A DNA stretch of 24,035 bases, taken from NCBI GenBank assembly GCA_016296165.1, contig JAEDJV010000022.1:1-24035 (forward strand), in the 5' to 3' direction. Below the pieces are notes generated by a model. It was not told the origin of the DNA. It did not search any database and saw only the letters and a program-made list of their open reading frames with translations. Origin of the DNA: Oscillospiraceae bacterium. Lineage in GTDB: Bacteria; Bacillota; Clostridia; Oscillospirales; Ruminococcaceae. The translations under genes and the position numbers were made by a program. Positions 15,741 to 24,035 of this stretch are shown here, piece by piece (position 1 is the first letter of the stretch; every line of letters starts with the position of its first letter).

Positions 15741-16577
15741 TTATATTGATATTCCGTATGGAATATGTTTTTTGAAGTAATAAATCTTATCAAATCCAGC
15801 TGCTTTCACAAGCTCAATTCCATTATTTATACCAGAGCCAATATCACATGTTTTGTGTGCATCTGATCCAACAGAGATAATTTTACCACCGCATTCTCTG
15901 AACATCCTTATATATTCCAGAGAAGGAAAAGGTTTTCCGTATTTTTGGCGAAATCCTGAAGTATTAATTTCAATTCCCTTGTCGTTTGCTGCGAGTGTTT
16001 TGAAAATATCATGGATCACATCGTCAAATGCGCTCATGTTAACTCGGATATCAGCTTCTCCGATAATATACCTGAGAGGATATGTAAGATGGCCTAATAT
16101 ATCAAATCTGCCCCACCTGGATAATTTCAGAAGTTCATTAAAATATTCTGCAAGAAGTTCCGGAATATTTTCATAATTATAATTCAGGAAAGCAAAATCA
16201 TCACGACCTACTAATTCATGCATGGAACCGATAGTGAAATCAAGTCTTTCATCAGAAACTATCTTTTCAGCGGCTTCAAAATCATGGGTAGCCTGACCAA
16301 GTTCTATTCCGCAGATAAACTCTGTGTTTTGTGAAACATTTTCTTTTACTGCAGAATTGACTTCCATTGATTTCAGAAAAATATCATAATTATAAAAATA
16401 ATGTTCTTCGTTAGCGTGGGAATACTTGTATTTGTCCGTTCCATACAAACGGTTTGATTCACAGTGTTCTGTAACAGCAATAGCTTTTAAATTGAGCTCA
16501 CAGGCACGTTTGTATGAGTTTTCAGCATCGTCATATCCGTCAGGAGATATTGATGTATGTGTATGACAATCAATCAT
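15741..16577 (-). CDS. PHP-family histidinol phosphatase-like protein (HisK type)
   Basis: The 278-residue protein is a trinuclear-metal PHP phosphoesterase. Metal ligands are visible in DCHTHTSISPDG (H5, H7), TEHCE (E37, H38), the GIELGQ glutamate, GSMHEL, DILGHLTYP and GSDAHK. This order and length fit HisK-type histidinol phosphatase, the Gram-positive enzyme for the penultimate part of histidine synthesis. No other his gene is nearby, so another phosphorylated substrate is possible. AGGAAG precedes the ATG. It is the first gene of the minus-strand group hisK-lrp-aminotransferase-ispE, downstream of an extended -10 promoter. Confidence 0.85.
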   Translation of the reverse strand: MIDCHTHTSISPDGYDDAENSYKRACELNLKAIAVTEHCESNRLYGTDKYKYSHANEEHYFYNYDIFLKSMEVNSAVKENVSQNTEFICGIELGQATHDFEAAEKIVSDERLDFTIGSMHELVGRDDFAFLNYNYENIPELLAEYFNELLKLSRWGRFDILGHLTYPLRYIIGEADIRVNMSAFDDVIHDIFKTLAANDKGIEINTSGFRQKYGKPFPSLEYIRMFRECGGKIISVGSDAHKTCDIGSGINNGIELVKAAGFDKIYYFKKHIPYGISI

Positions 16578-16639
16578 TTACTATACTTCCTGTCTTTATA
16601 TTTTATTTCAAAGTAAACAAAAAAGTTTTTGCTAATATA

Positions 16640-16648
16640 ATTATATCA
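16640..16648 (-). promoter_or_regulatory. Extended -10 promoter for the hisK-lrp-aminotransferase-ispE group
   Basis: On the minus strand TGATATAAT reads from 16648 to 16640, a perfect TATAAT with an extended TGn motif. A weak -35-like TGGAAA lies 17 bases upstream. Transcription would start near 16633 and give a leader of about 55 nt. The 216-base divergent gap also holds the plus-strand HAD promoter. Confidence 0.6.
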
Positions 16649-16713
16649 CAATATCATTAATATTTCCAGCCTTATTTTACGTAGATTTTTTTACAACACA
16701 AGTACAAGTTCTA

Positions 16714-16742
16714 TTGATTTTATTAAATTAATATGTTATGAT
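16714..16742 (+). promoter_or_regulatory. Promoter for the HAD phosphatase gene
   Basis: TTGATT (16714-16719) and TATGAT (16737-16742) are spaced by 17 bases, giving a predicted start near 16749. That leaves a short leader with GAGAGGA at 16780-16786 before the ATG at 16794. I see no terminator between this gene and the transporter, so the promoter may also serve the ABC genes. Confidence 0.6.
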
Positions 16743-16793
16743 AAAACAGTAAGATTTTTGACAAAGAATATATTTCAACGAGAGGATCTGACT

Positions 16794-17438
16794 ATGATAA
16801 AGGCAGTAATTTTTGATATGGACGGGACACTAATTGATACGGAAAAATATTATCGGGAGTTCTGGCCAAAAGCTCTTGAACACTTCGGTTACCACATGAC
16901 TGATGAGCAGGTGCTTTCGATAAGGAGTTTAGGCAGACCTTTTGCACCATTGCAATTTAAACAATGGTATGGAGAGGATTTTGATTATTACAAGATAAGA
17001 GACTACAGAACAAAAATAATGAATGAGCATATTTCCAAAGCCGGTATTTCATTAAAACCAGGTGCAAAAGAAATTCTACAGATTTTAAACGAAAAGGGAA
17101 TTGCTACAGCGGTAGCCACAGCTTCTGATCTTACGCGTACAAACAGATATCTGGAACAGACGGGCATAATAAAATATTTTACAAAACTAATTAGTGCAAC
17201 TATGGTAAATGAGGGTAAACCGTCCCCTGATATTTATCTTTATGCCTGTGAACAACTGGGATTTAAACCTCAGGAATGCATAGCAGTTGAGGATGCACCA
17301 AACGGGATAATATCTGCATACAAGGCAGGATGTAAAGTAATTATGGTTCCGGATCAGACAGAACCAGATTATGAAATAAGCAAATATCTTTATGCATGCG
17401 TGGATTCACTTGAAAAAATATCAGATTTTCTAAACTGA
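16794..17438 (+). CDS. HAD-superfamily hydrolase, phosphoglucomutase/phosphatase-like
   Basis: This 214-residue enzyme has all four HAD motifs: FDMDGTLIDTE with D8 and D10, VATASDL with the motif II serine/threonine region, the lysine in GKPSPDIY, and VEDAPNGI. A helical cap (about residues 17-80) between motifs I and II marks the C1 beta-phosphoglucomutase-like subgroup. Substrates in this group are small phosphorylated metabolites and cannot be predicted here. The frame is open to a TTG at 16758, but GAGAGGA seven bases before the ATG at 16794 and the family N-terminus (MIKAVIFDMDG) fix the later start. It sits 64 bases ahead of the amino-acid transporter. Confidence 0.9.
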   Translation: MIKAVIFDMDGTLIDTEKYYREFWPKALEHFGYHMTDEQVLSIRSLGRPFAPLQFKQWYGEDFDYYKIRDYRTKIMNEHISKAGISLKPGAKEILQILNEKGIATAVATASDLTRTNRYLEQTGIIKYFTKLISATMVNEGKPSPDIYLYACEQLGFKPQECIAVEDAPNGIISAYKAGCKVIMVPDQTEPDYEISKYLYACVDSLEKISDFLN

Positions 17439-17502
17439 TTTTGTTTTGAATAAAGATTTTATTATTGAGCATGAAATAAAATATAAATAAGGGAGAAAAG
17501 AT

Positions 17503-19032
17503 ATGCATTTACCAAAAATAAATTTTAAAGTCAGACGAAGTTTAGTTTTGTTTATGATTGTTTCATTTATTATCACGTTGATAGTACCGGGATTTTCAGT
17601 TTTTGCTCAGGACGATCTGACATTTACTGTTGGATTTGATGCAGAATTTCCACCATACGGTTATAAGGATGAAAACGGAGAATATGTTGGTTTCGATCTG
17701 GAACTTGCCGAAGAAGTCTGCAGAAGAAACAACTGGAAACTTGTTAAACAGCCTATTGACTGGAATTCAAAGGATATTGAGCTAAACTCGGGACAGATAG
17801 ACTGTATATGGAACGGATTTACACTAAACGGGAGAGAAAATGAATATACATGGTCTTATCCTTATGTAGACAACTCGCAGGTAGTTATTGTACTAAACGA
17901 TAGTGATATAAATAAAAAATCTGATCTGGCAGGACATATAGTAGCAGTTCAGGCTGACTCATCTGCTCTTGCTGCTTTTGAAGGCGAAGATGCTTCTGAA
18001 GAAAATATAAAACTTGCTCAATCGTTTTCTCAGCTCCAGCAGGTTTCAGATTATAACAATGCATTTATGAACCTTGAAGCAGGTTTAGTTGATGCAATAT
18101 GCATGGATATCGGTGTTGCCGGATATCAGCTAAAAATTCGCGGCGATGTTTTCAGAATTCTCGACGATAGTATTTCCAGCGAACAGTATGCCATCGGATT
18201 TAAGAAAGGCAATGAAGAACTGCGTGATTTAGTTCAGGCTGCGTTAAACGACATGTGTATTGACGGAACGTTTGACAAGATTGCAGGGAAGTGGGGACTA
18301 TCAAATGCTGTATGCCTTGAAAAGTCCATGGAAGAAGGTGTTTTCCCGGGAGCAGATTCAGACAATACAGGTTCTTCAAAATACACCCTTGGATTTATCC
18401 TTTCCGAATTAAGTACTGGTCTTAAAGCAACACTTTCGATATTCTTCCTTACACTTCTGTTTTCTATGCCGTTAGGTCTTCTGATCACATTCGTAAGACG
18501 TTCAAAGATATGGATTTTAAGATGGATTGCAAGAATATACATATCCATTATGCGCGGTACGCCTCTGATGCTTCAGCTTCTTGTGGTATTTTTCGGACCA
18601 TTCTACTTGTTCAAAATACAGATGCCTGCCTCGTATCGTTTCTGGGCTGTAATAATTGGTTTTACACTTAACTATGCAGCTTATTTTGCAGAGATATTCC
18701 GTGCAGGTATAGATTCAATTCCGGCAGGACAGTACGAAGCCGGAAAGATACTCGGATATACGAACAATCAGTTTTTCAGAAAAATAGTTTTACCTCAGAT
18801 GATAAAGAGAGTACTTCCTCCGGTTACAAACGAAACAGTAACTCTTGTAAAGGATACCTCACTTGCATTTGTCCTCTCGTATATGGAGATATTTACTATT
18901 GCAAAACAGGTCGCTGCCGGAAGTGCAAACATTATTCCGCTTTTTGTAGCAGGTGTATTTTACTACGTATTCAATTTTGCTATTGCGGTTATAATGGAAC
19001 ATATTGAGAAAAAACTTGATTATTACAGATAA
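17503..19032 (+). CDS. Polar amino-acid ABC transporter, substrate-binding protein fused to permease
   Basis: The 509-residue protein joins two usually separate subunits. Residues 13-35 form a signal/anchor helix ending VFA before QDD. About 38-268 are a type II periplasmic-binding-protein domain (VGFDAEFPPYGYKDENGEY, GFDLELAEEV, FDKIAGKWG). About 290-505 are a permease with five or so helices, MRGTPLMLQLL and the coupling loop AGIDSIPAGQYEAGKILGY, the EAA motif that contacts the ATPase. The arrangement matches the GlnP-type fusions of Firmicutes, where the receptor is tethered to the membrane. It probably imports a polar amino acid such as glutamine, arginine or cystine; the ligand cannot be told. 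The cognate ATPase follows after 11 bases. GGGAG supports the ATG. Confidence 0.94.
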   Translation: MHLPKINFKVRRSLVLFMIVSFIITLIVPGFSVFAQDDLTFTVGFDAEFPPYGYKDENGEYVGFDLELAEEVCRRNNWKLVKQPIDWNSKDIELNSGQIDCIWNGFTLNGRENEYTWSYPYVDNSQVVIVLNDSDINKKSDLAGHIVAVQADSSALAAFEGEDASEENIKLAQSFSQLQQVSDYNNAFMNLEAGLVDAICMDIGVAGYQLKIRGDVFRILDDSISSEQYAIGFKKGNEELRDLVQAALNDMCIDGTFDKIAGKWGLSNAVCLEKSMEEGVFPGADSDNTGSSKYTLGFILSELSTGLKATLSIFFLTLLFSMPLGLLITFVRRSKIWILRWIARIYISIMRGTPLMLQLLVVFFGPFYLFKIQMPASYRFWAVIIGFTLNYAAYFAEIFRAGIDSIPAGQYEAGKILGYTNNQFFRKIVLPQMIKRVLPPVTNETVTLVKDTSLAFVLSYMEIFTIAKQVAAGSANIIPLFVAGVFYYVFNFAIAVIMEHIEKKLDYYR

Positions 19033-19043
19033 GAGGTGTAGAA

Positions 19044-19808
19044 ATGAGTCTTCTTGAAGTTAAAGATATAAAGAAAAGTTATAAGGACCTCGAAGTTCTT
19101 AAAGGTGTGTCACTCACAATGGAAGAAGGGGAGGTTGTATCTGTCATCGGTCCGTCCGGTTCAGGAAAATCCACTTTCCTTCGTTGTGCAACAATGCTTG
19201 AAAATATAGACAGCGGAAGTCTTATATATAACGGAAGTACAGCTGTTAAAACAGATGCAAACGGAAAGATTATATTTGCTGATTATAACGAACTAAAAAA
19301 AATAAGATCATACTTCAGCATGGTATTCCAGAATTTTAATCTTTTTCCGCATTACAATGTATTGAAAAACATTACTGATGCTCCGGTTAATGTTCTTAAA
19401 CAGGATAAGGACACGGCAATAAAAAACGCAATGCACCTGCTTGAGACAGTTGGATTAGACGGGAAGGAAAACAGTTATCCATGTGAATTATCAGGAGGTC
19501 AGCAGCAAAGAGTTGCAATTGCACGTGCACTTGCAATGAATCCCAAAATTATATTTTTTGATGAACCAACATCAGCACTCGATCCGGAAATTACAGCAGG
19601 AGTTTTAAAGATACTAAAAAAACTTGCGCAGGAAAAGAAAACAATGCTGATTGTTACTCACGAAATTTCATTTGCAAGAAATATATCAGACAGAGTAATA
19701 TTTATGGATGGCGGACACATAATAGAGCAGGGAACACCTGAAGAGGTTATTGATAATCCTAAAAATGAACGTACAAAACAATTCCTTAATACGCTTAGTG
19801 GAAAATAA
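19044..19808 (+). CDS. glnQ: Polar amino-acid ABC transporter ATPase (GlnQ type)
   Basis: The 254-residue ATPase drives the adjacent fused permease. It has Walker A GPSGSGKST (36-44), the Q-loop FQNFNLFPH with Q96, the signature LSGGQQQ (149-155), Walker B FFDEPTSALD with D173/E174, and the switch histidine H206 in VTHE. It begins 11 bases after the permease stop with AGAGGTG as ribosome-binding site, and ends at a strong terminator. An insertion of about 15 residues before the Q-loop (TDANGKIIFADYNE) is common in this subfamily. Substrate identity depends on the partner and is unknown, so the symbol marks the family only. Confidence 0.93.
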   Translation: MSLLEVKDIKKSYKDLEVLKGVSLTMEEGEVVSVIGPSGSGKSTFLRCATMLENIDSGSLIYNGSTAVKTDANGKIIFADYNELKKIRSYFSMVFQNFNLFPHYNVLKNITDAPVNVLKQDKDTAIKNAMHLLETVGLDGKENSYPCELSGGQQQRVAIARALAMNPKIIFFDEPTSALDPEITAGVLKILKKLAQEKKTMLIVTHEISFARNISDRVIFMDGGHIIEQGTPEEVIDNPKNERTKQFLNTLSGK

Positions 19809-19842
19809 AAAAAAGACATCTCATTAAGGGATGTCTTTTTTT
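19809..19842. terminator. Bidirectional terminator between glnQ and paaK
   Basis: AAAAAAGACATC (19809-19820) pairs with 19830-19841, with inner T-G and C-G pairs. It has A runs on the left and T runs on the right, so both strands give a hairpin followed by U residues. It starts directly after the glnQ stop and ends 27 bases before the paaK stop on the other strand. Confidence 0.9.
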
Positions 19843-19868
19843 GATTAAGGAAAAAATACGTCAAGAGA

Positions 19869-21102
19869 TTAATTGTTTCTGTAGTCAATTACTCTCTTTG
19901 TTTTCTTTTCAGATCTCGGAAGTGTTCCGACAGGTACTACAATTACCTTTGGAGTCATACCGATAAGTGATTTGAAGAGATCAAGAATTTTTTTGCTCAT
20001 TTCGTTAAAGTCATATTTACCGTCCCCTTCAACTGTAAGGAGCATTACATCTTTGTTATTGTCATCATCGTGTGCAATAGTGATGGAATATTCACTTGAT
20101 GTTCCTTCAACTTTTTTAAGAAGTTCTTCAACCTGACTCGGGAACATATTTACGCCGCGAACTTTAAACATATCATCGCTTCTGCCCTTAATAACATCGA
20201 TTCTCGGATAGCAGCGACCACATTTACATGTTCCCGGAATAATTCTTGAAAGATCGTGTGTTCTGAATCTGAGAAGAGGAGCGCCTTCCTTTACAAGAGT
20301 GGTAATAACGATTTCGCCTTCTTCACCGTCAGGTACATTTTCACCTGTAACAGGATCGATTATTTCAATATATACATAGTCGTCCCAGTAGTGAATACCA
20401 CAGTCATGTTCTACCAATACCTGGTCCGTATATTTCTGTAAGACCATAGATATCGTAAAGCTCTATTCCAAGTTCATCATGGATACGTTTTCTCATTGTT
20501 TCGCTCCAGCGTTCTGAACCAAAAATGCCTTTCTTAAGCTTTATCTTATCCTTAAGACCTCTTTTTTCAATTTCTTCAGCAAGAAGAAGCGCATATGATG
20601 ATGTGGCTGTAAGTACGGTTGTTTCAAGATCTATCATCATTTTAAGCTGCTTCTCTGTATTACCCGGACCCATCGGAACTGCCATTGCGCCTAATTTTTC
20701 ACATCCAGCCTGAAATCCTATACCAGCTGTCCAGAGACCATATCCAGGAGTAATCTGTATTCTGTCTTTGTTTGTAATACCAGCTGTTTCATAGCAACGA
20801 GCAAACATTATACCCCAGTCATCAACGTCTTTGGCTGTATACGGGATAATAACAGGAGTTCCTGTTGTACCTGATGATGAATGGATTCGCACGATTTCAG
20901 TTTCATCACATGCCATTATTCCAAGCGGATAAGCATTTCTAAGGTCATTTTTTTCTGAGAAAGGAAGTTTTTCGAAGTCTTCCTGAGATGTCACACCGGT
21001 AATACCATGTTTTTTATAAAGTTCCCCATAGTAACTACCAGATTCGATAAGTCTTTTTACCTGCTTATCAACAAGTTTTAATTGAGTTTCATTTAATTTC
21101 AT
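19869..21102 (-). pseudogene. paaK: Phenylacetate-CoA ligase (PaaK-like), frameshifted
   Basis: PaaK activates phenylacetate or related aryl acids to CoA thioesters with ATP. The first frame (21102 to 20404) has the AMP-binding motif SSSGTTGTP near residues 75-83 and YGLTEIYGPGIG, then stops. The rest of the enzyme continues in another frame (20447 to 19869) with GIHYWDDYVYIEIIDP, RFRTHDLSRI, GRSDDMFKVRGVNMFP and the C-terminal RSEKKTKRV containing the catalytic-type lysine. Together they make about 415 residues, near the normal 430. The break lies at about 20411-20421 and changes phase by +1. The family usually has about two more residues there, so an 8-base deletion is one explanation; a sequencing error is another. 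The start ATG at 21102 overlaps the iorB stop and has TTGGAG upstream. I see no slippery sequence. Confidence 0.85.
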
Positions 21103-21688
21103 AGTTTGCTCCAATCTGCTCACCTTTTTCAAAGGCTATCATGTTTATTTGAATGAACTTTTCTTTGACGCGATCTTTTATTTCAGATATAATGCTGTCT
21201 CTTGAAAGTCCAAGTTTACCAGTTCCAACTGCTACGCCAAGTATGGCAACATTAAACACTTTTGAAGAACCTGCTGCCTTACATATTTCCTCAGCGTTAA
21301 CAACGATAACGCTGCTGCATTTTTTCTTTAGGTAATCTATCATTTCCACACCATCATAACCGGTGTTCTGGAGAGATTCGGTTACCGGTTTTACTGGAAT
21401 ACTATTGACAATTACAATTCCGTCTTTTTTCAGATACTGAAGATTTCTTACAGCTTCAGCCGGTTCAAAAGCGAGTATTATATCTGCTGAACCAAACGGT
21501 ATTAAAGGTGAATAAGCATTATCTCCTATACGAACGTGGCTTGTAACAGATCCGCCTCGCTGTGCCATACCAATTGTCTCCGCTGAATGAACAGTTTGAT
21601 TGTTTCTCATAGCTGCTGAAGCGATTAATTTTGAGGCAAGTACAGTACCCTGTCCGCCTACGCCACAGAGAAGAATATCTTTATTCAT
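21089..21688 (-). CDS. iorB: Indolepyruvate ferredoxin oxidoreductase beta subunit
   Basis: IorB is the small subunit of arylpyruvate:ferredoxin oxidoreductase. The 199-residue protein belongs to the pyruvate-ferredoxin oxidoreductase gamma-type family and shows GVGGQGTVLASK (9-20), HSAETIGMAQRGGSV (34-48), and the FGSADIILAFEPAEAVRNL segment. The ATG at 21688 follows GGAGG with eight-base spacing; the frame is open five codons further but with no better ribosome-binding site. It overlaps the iorA stop by eight bases and the paaK start by 14, so the three genes form a tightly coupled operon. Confidence 0.94.
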   Translation of the reverse strand: MNKDILLCGVGGQGTVLASKLIASAAMRNNQTVHSAETIGMAQRGGSVTSHVRIGDNAYSPLIPFGSADIILAFEPAEAVRNLQYLKKDGIVIVNSIPVKPVTESLQNTGYDGVEMIDYLKKKCSSVIVVNAEEICKAAGSSKVFNVAILGVAVGTGKLGLSRDSIISEIKDRVKEKFIQINMIAFEKGEQIGANYEIK

Positions 21689-23474
21689 TGTCAACACCTC
21701 CAATTGCTTTTACCGGACACACCTTGCTGCAAAGGCCGCATCCTGTACAGAGAGAATTATCTATTGAAACTTTACCGTTTTCAATTATTATTGCAGGACA
21801 TCCTATTTCCTTAATACATTTTTTACACTGAATGCATTTGTCTGTAATAACAGCTTTTTTCAAAGGTCTGAAAAGTGCGATACAAGGAGATTTGAATATT
21901 ATTGCCTTTACGCCCGGAGCTGCAGCGCATTCTTTAACAGCATTTACTGCTTCTTCGAGTTCGAAAGGGTTAACGATTTTAATTATTTTAACGCCAATTC
22001 CCTCAAGTATTTTGACAATGTCAACTTTCTCAATGACATCCCCCATCATATTTATACCTGTTCCAGGGTGAGGCTGATGTCCGGTCATAGCTGTAGTTGA
22101 ATTATCAAGTATACAGAGAATCATATCTGCTTCGTTATATACAGCATTCACGACTCCGGTCATTCCGGAAGCGAAGAATGTCGAATCACCTGTAAATGAG
22201 AATGCGACGCCATCTTTGTCGAGATGGCTGAATCCCTGAGCCATGGTTATCCCGGCCCCCATACACAGACAAGTATCTGTCATATCAAGAGGCATTGCAT
22301 TTCCAAGAGTGTAACAGCCAATATCACCGCAAAAATAAGCTTTTTTCCCGGCCATAGCTTTTTTTACTGCATAGAATGAAGCCCTGTGTGGACAGCCGGC
22401 ACAGAGAACAGGAGGACGAACCGGAAGGGAAGGTGCATCTGAAAGATCGGTACTCTCAGGAAGTGTTTCACCAAGAAATTTTGAAATTTCATAAGCTGCA
22501 TAATCCGAAGTGTTTTCACCTGCAAGTCTGCCGTTTCCGGTTGTTTTACCAAGAATTTTAACTGGAATATTGTATACACCTGCTATTCGCTGCAGTTGTG
22601 TTTCAATATACGGGCTAAGTTCTTCAAAGCAAATTACTTCTTCCGCTTCCCTAAGAACAGGAATAACAAGTTTTTCAGGGAATGGATAAGGAGTTGCAAT
22701 TTTAACGAGAGCAACGTCAGTTCTGTCCCTAAGATATTCTTTTACATACGCATAGCTGATTCCTGAGGCAAATACAGCCTTTTTTCCCGAACCGGTTACA
22801 GTATTCATACAGTATTCGGAGAAATCATTCCCGATAGAGATATTTCTCTTTTCAATCATCATATGGTTGTTATATGACAGGCGGGGAAATATAACCCATT
22901 TTTTCGAGTCTTTAACAAAACCTTCAAATTTTTTTGCCTTATATTCATCTTTTACTTCAATTGAGGCATATGCGTGACAAACTCTGGTTGTGGGTCTGAA
23001 TAAAACAGGAGTATTATATTTTTCAGAATAATCAAATGCATCCTGTATCATTTGATATGCCTCCTCCGGAGATGTCGGATCAAAGACAGGGATTCTTGCA
23101 AACTCAGCAAACATTCTTGTATCTTGTTCAGTTTGCGATGAAATCGGTCCCGGATCATCAGCAGATACAATTACCATACCGCCTTTTACACCTACATATG
23201 CAAGCGACATAAGCGGATCAGAAGCTACATTAAGTCCAACCTGCTTCATTGTTACCATTGTACGTGCTCCTGTATATGCAGCACCGGCAGCAACTTCCAT
23301 AGCTGCTTTCTCGTTTACAGACCATTCAAGATATACATCATCACCTTTGTATTTTTGAATAGTTTCAATAATCTCAGATGAAGGGGTACCAGGATATCCT
23401 GAAACAAGATTTACACCTGCAGCAAGTGCTCCAAGTGCTATAGCCCCATTCCCCATTACATATTCTCGTTGCAT
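21681..23474 (-). CDS. iorA: Indolepyruvate ferredoxin oxidoreductase alpha subunit
   Basis: IorA is the thiamine-diphosphate and iron-sulfur subunit that interconverts aryl pyruvates with aryl acetyl-CoA, CO2 and reduced ferredoxin. The 597-residue protein starts with GNGAIALGALAAGVNLVSGYPGTPSSE, the family N-terminal pyrimidine-type domain. CAGCPHRASFY and GDIGCYTLG follow, and then the ThDP segment GDSTFFASGMTG...LDNSTTAMTG. The C-terminus carries two 4Fe-4S motifs: C547, C550, C553, C559 and C576, C579, C582, C586. AAAGGA precedes the ATG. With iorB and paaK it forms an aryl-acid module. In rumen bacteria this chemistry is known to run reductively, turning phenylacetate or indoleacetate into amino-acid precursors; the oxidative direction is equally possible from sequence. 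I see no convincing promoter in the 53 bases upstream. Confidence 0.95.
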   Translation of the reverse strand: MQREYVMGNGAIALGALAAGVNLVSGYPGTPSSEIIETIQKYKGDDVYLEWSVNEKAAMEVAAGAAYTGARTMVTMKQVGLNVASDPLMSLAYVGVKGGMVIVSADDPGPISSQTEQDTRMFAEFARIPVFDPTSPEEAYQMIQDAFDYSEKYNTPVLFRPTTRVCHAYASIEVKDEYKAKKFEGFVKDSKKWVIFPRLSYNNHMMIEKRNISIGNDFSEYCMNTVTGSGKKAVFASGISYAYVKEYLRDRTDVALVKIATPYPFPEKLVIPVLREAEEVICFEELSPYIETQLQRIAGVYNIPVKILGKTTGNGRLAGENTSDYAAYEISKFLGETLPESTDLSDAPSLPVRPPVLCAGCPHRASFYAVKKAMAGKKAYFCGDIGCYTLGNAMPLDMTDTCLCMGAGITMAQGFSHLDKDGVAFSFTGDSTFFASGMTGVVNAVYNEADMILCILDNSTTAMTGHQPHPGTGINMMGDVIEKVDIVKILEGIGVKIIKIVNPFELEEAVNAVKECAAAPGVKAIIFKSPCIALFRPLKKAVITDKCIQCKKCIKEIGCPAIIIENGKVSIDNSLCTGCGLCSKVCPVKAIGGVDNE

Positions 23475-23527
23475 AAATATTTCCTTTCATATGATTATGT
23501 GTATATTAAAATATAATTTGACAGACT

Positions 23528-24035
23528 TTATATGGATTCATCAACAACAGGATAGCAAGGTATGTGATTATTATATTGATATAATCTTTTTTCAAATTCT
23601 TTGACAGGCAGCGGTTTATCAAAATAAAATCCCTGAGCATTCTGACACATACAGTTTTTTAATAACTCTATCTGCTCCTTAGTTTCAACTCCTTCAGATA
23701 TACAGTCAAGACCAAATGTCTTAGCCATAGCTATTATATGATTTAACATAGCTTCTTTTTGACTTTGTGTTTTTGTATTCTTATCAGATATTTCGTCAGG
23801 AAGAAAACTTTTGTCAATTTTCAGAACATTCCACGGCAGATCCCGAATCAAATTTAATGATGAAGATCCCACACCGAAATCATCAACAGATGTACTTATT
23901 TCATTCTTGTGAAGACTGTTTACAAGCTGCTTCAGATCTGTAAAATCTACATCAGTAGTTGTTTCTGTAAGTTCAATTTCTATATATTGATGAGGAATAT
24001 TATATTTGTCAATTATACCTATGATTTTTTCAAGA
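23528..24035 (-). CDS. EAL-domain c-di-GMP phosphodiesterase, C-terminal part
   Basis: The gene runs off the end of the window. The visible 168 residues, read in frame from 24034, are the second half of an EAL domain: IEIELTET with the metal Glu, SVDDFGVGSSSLN with the two Asp, LKIDKSF with the catalytic-type Lys, ISEGVET and QGFYFDKPLP. The EAL catalytic positions in this half are therefore present and an active c-di-GMP-hydrolysing enzyme is likely. The first half, with the EAL triplet itself and any GGDEF or sensor domain, is outside. It precedes iorA by 53 bases on the same strand, with no visible terminator between them; a functional link is not implied. Confidence 0.9.
   Translation of the reverse strand, partial: LEKIIGIIDKYNIPHQYIEIELTETTTDVDFTDLKQLVNSLHKNEISTSVDDFGVGSSSLNLIRDLPWNVLKIDKSFLPDEISDKNTKTQSQKEAMLNHIIAMAKTFGLDCISEGVETKEQIELLKNCMCQNAQGFYFDKPLPVKEFEKRLYQYNNHIPCYPVVDESI

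Noticed and set aside
16758..16793. TTG start for the HAD gene, and a TTGACA -35 box at 16758
   Set aside because: GAGAGGA and the HAD N-terminus fix the ATG at 16794, and no -10 box lies at the right distance from TTGACA.
20404..20447. Programmed ribosomal frameshift in paaK
   Set aside because: There is no slippery heptamer or nearby stimulatory structure, and the family is not known to use frameshifting; a mutation or sequence error is simpler.

Overview
The window looks like a chromosomal segment of a low-GC, anaerobic gut or rumen Clostridia, most like Ruminococcus or its Oscillospiraceae relatives. This rests on AT-rich DNA, strong AGGAGG ribosome-binding sites, some TTG starts, an IorA/IorB plus PaaK cluster, and a purine operon with a PurO-type cyclohydrolase and a single-domain AICAR transformylase. 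The genus is inferred from gene content. No rRNA, tRNA, CRISPR array, insertion sequence or phage gene is visible, and no gene-free stretch exceeds 300 bases.

Layout. (1) 15-688: a short formate/nitrite-transporter-like membrane protein, closed by a strong terminator. (2) 721-9383: a de novo purine operon, purE-purC-purF(like)-purM-purN-purO-purH(AICAR transformylase only)-purD, then an unrecognised six-helix membrane protein. It has a clear promoter (721-749), a 28-codon leader ORF whose stop codon lies in a terminator-like hairpin, and a terminator at 9347-9383. (3) 9381-13123: hflX, apparently leaderless, and a cytoplasmic GH3 beta-glucosidase. (4) 13177-16577, minus strand: hisK-like PHP phosphatase, Lrp-type regulator, alaT-like aminotransferase and ispE, tightly packed. 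(5) 16714-19842: a HAD phosphatase and a polar amino-acid ABC transporter (receptor-permease fusion plus ATPase). (6) 19869-23474, minus strand: iorA-iorB-paaK, with paaK broken by a frameshift. (7) 23528-24035, minus strand: the C-terminal part of an EAL-domain c-di-GMP phosphodiesterase cut by the window end.

How the genes work together. The purine operon covers most steps from PRPP to IMP, but purK, purB, purL/Q/S and purA are not here. The purF-like gene keeps its PRPP-binding loop and probable Fe-S cysteines but has lost every glutaminase active-site position I could align, so any phosphoribosylamine it makes would have to use free ammonia or another nitrogen donor. The last two steps to IMP come from two separate proteins instead of one bifunctional PurH. 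IorAB and PaaK would interconvert aryl acids and arylpyruvates. In rumen anaerobes the reductive direction assimilates phenylacetate or indoleacetate into aromatic amino acids.

Most worth a second look: the glutaminase-dead PurF in a working purine operon, the leader peptide and hairpin before purE, the shared terminator/promoter with leaderless hflX, and the paaK frameshift.
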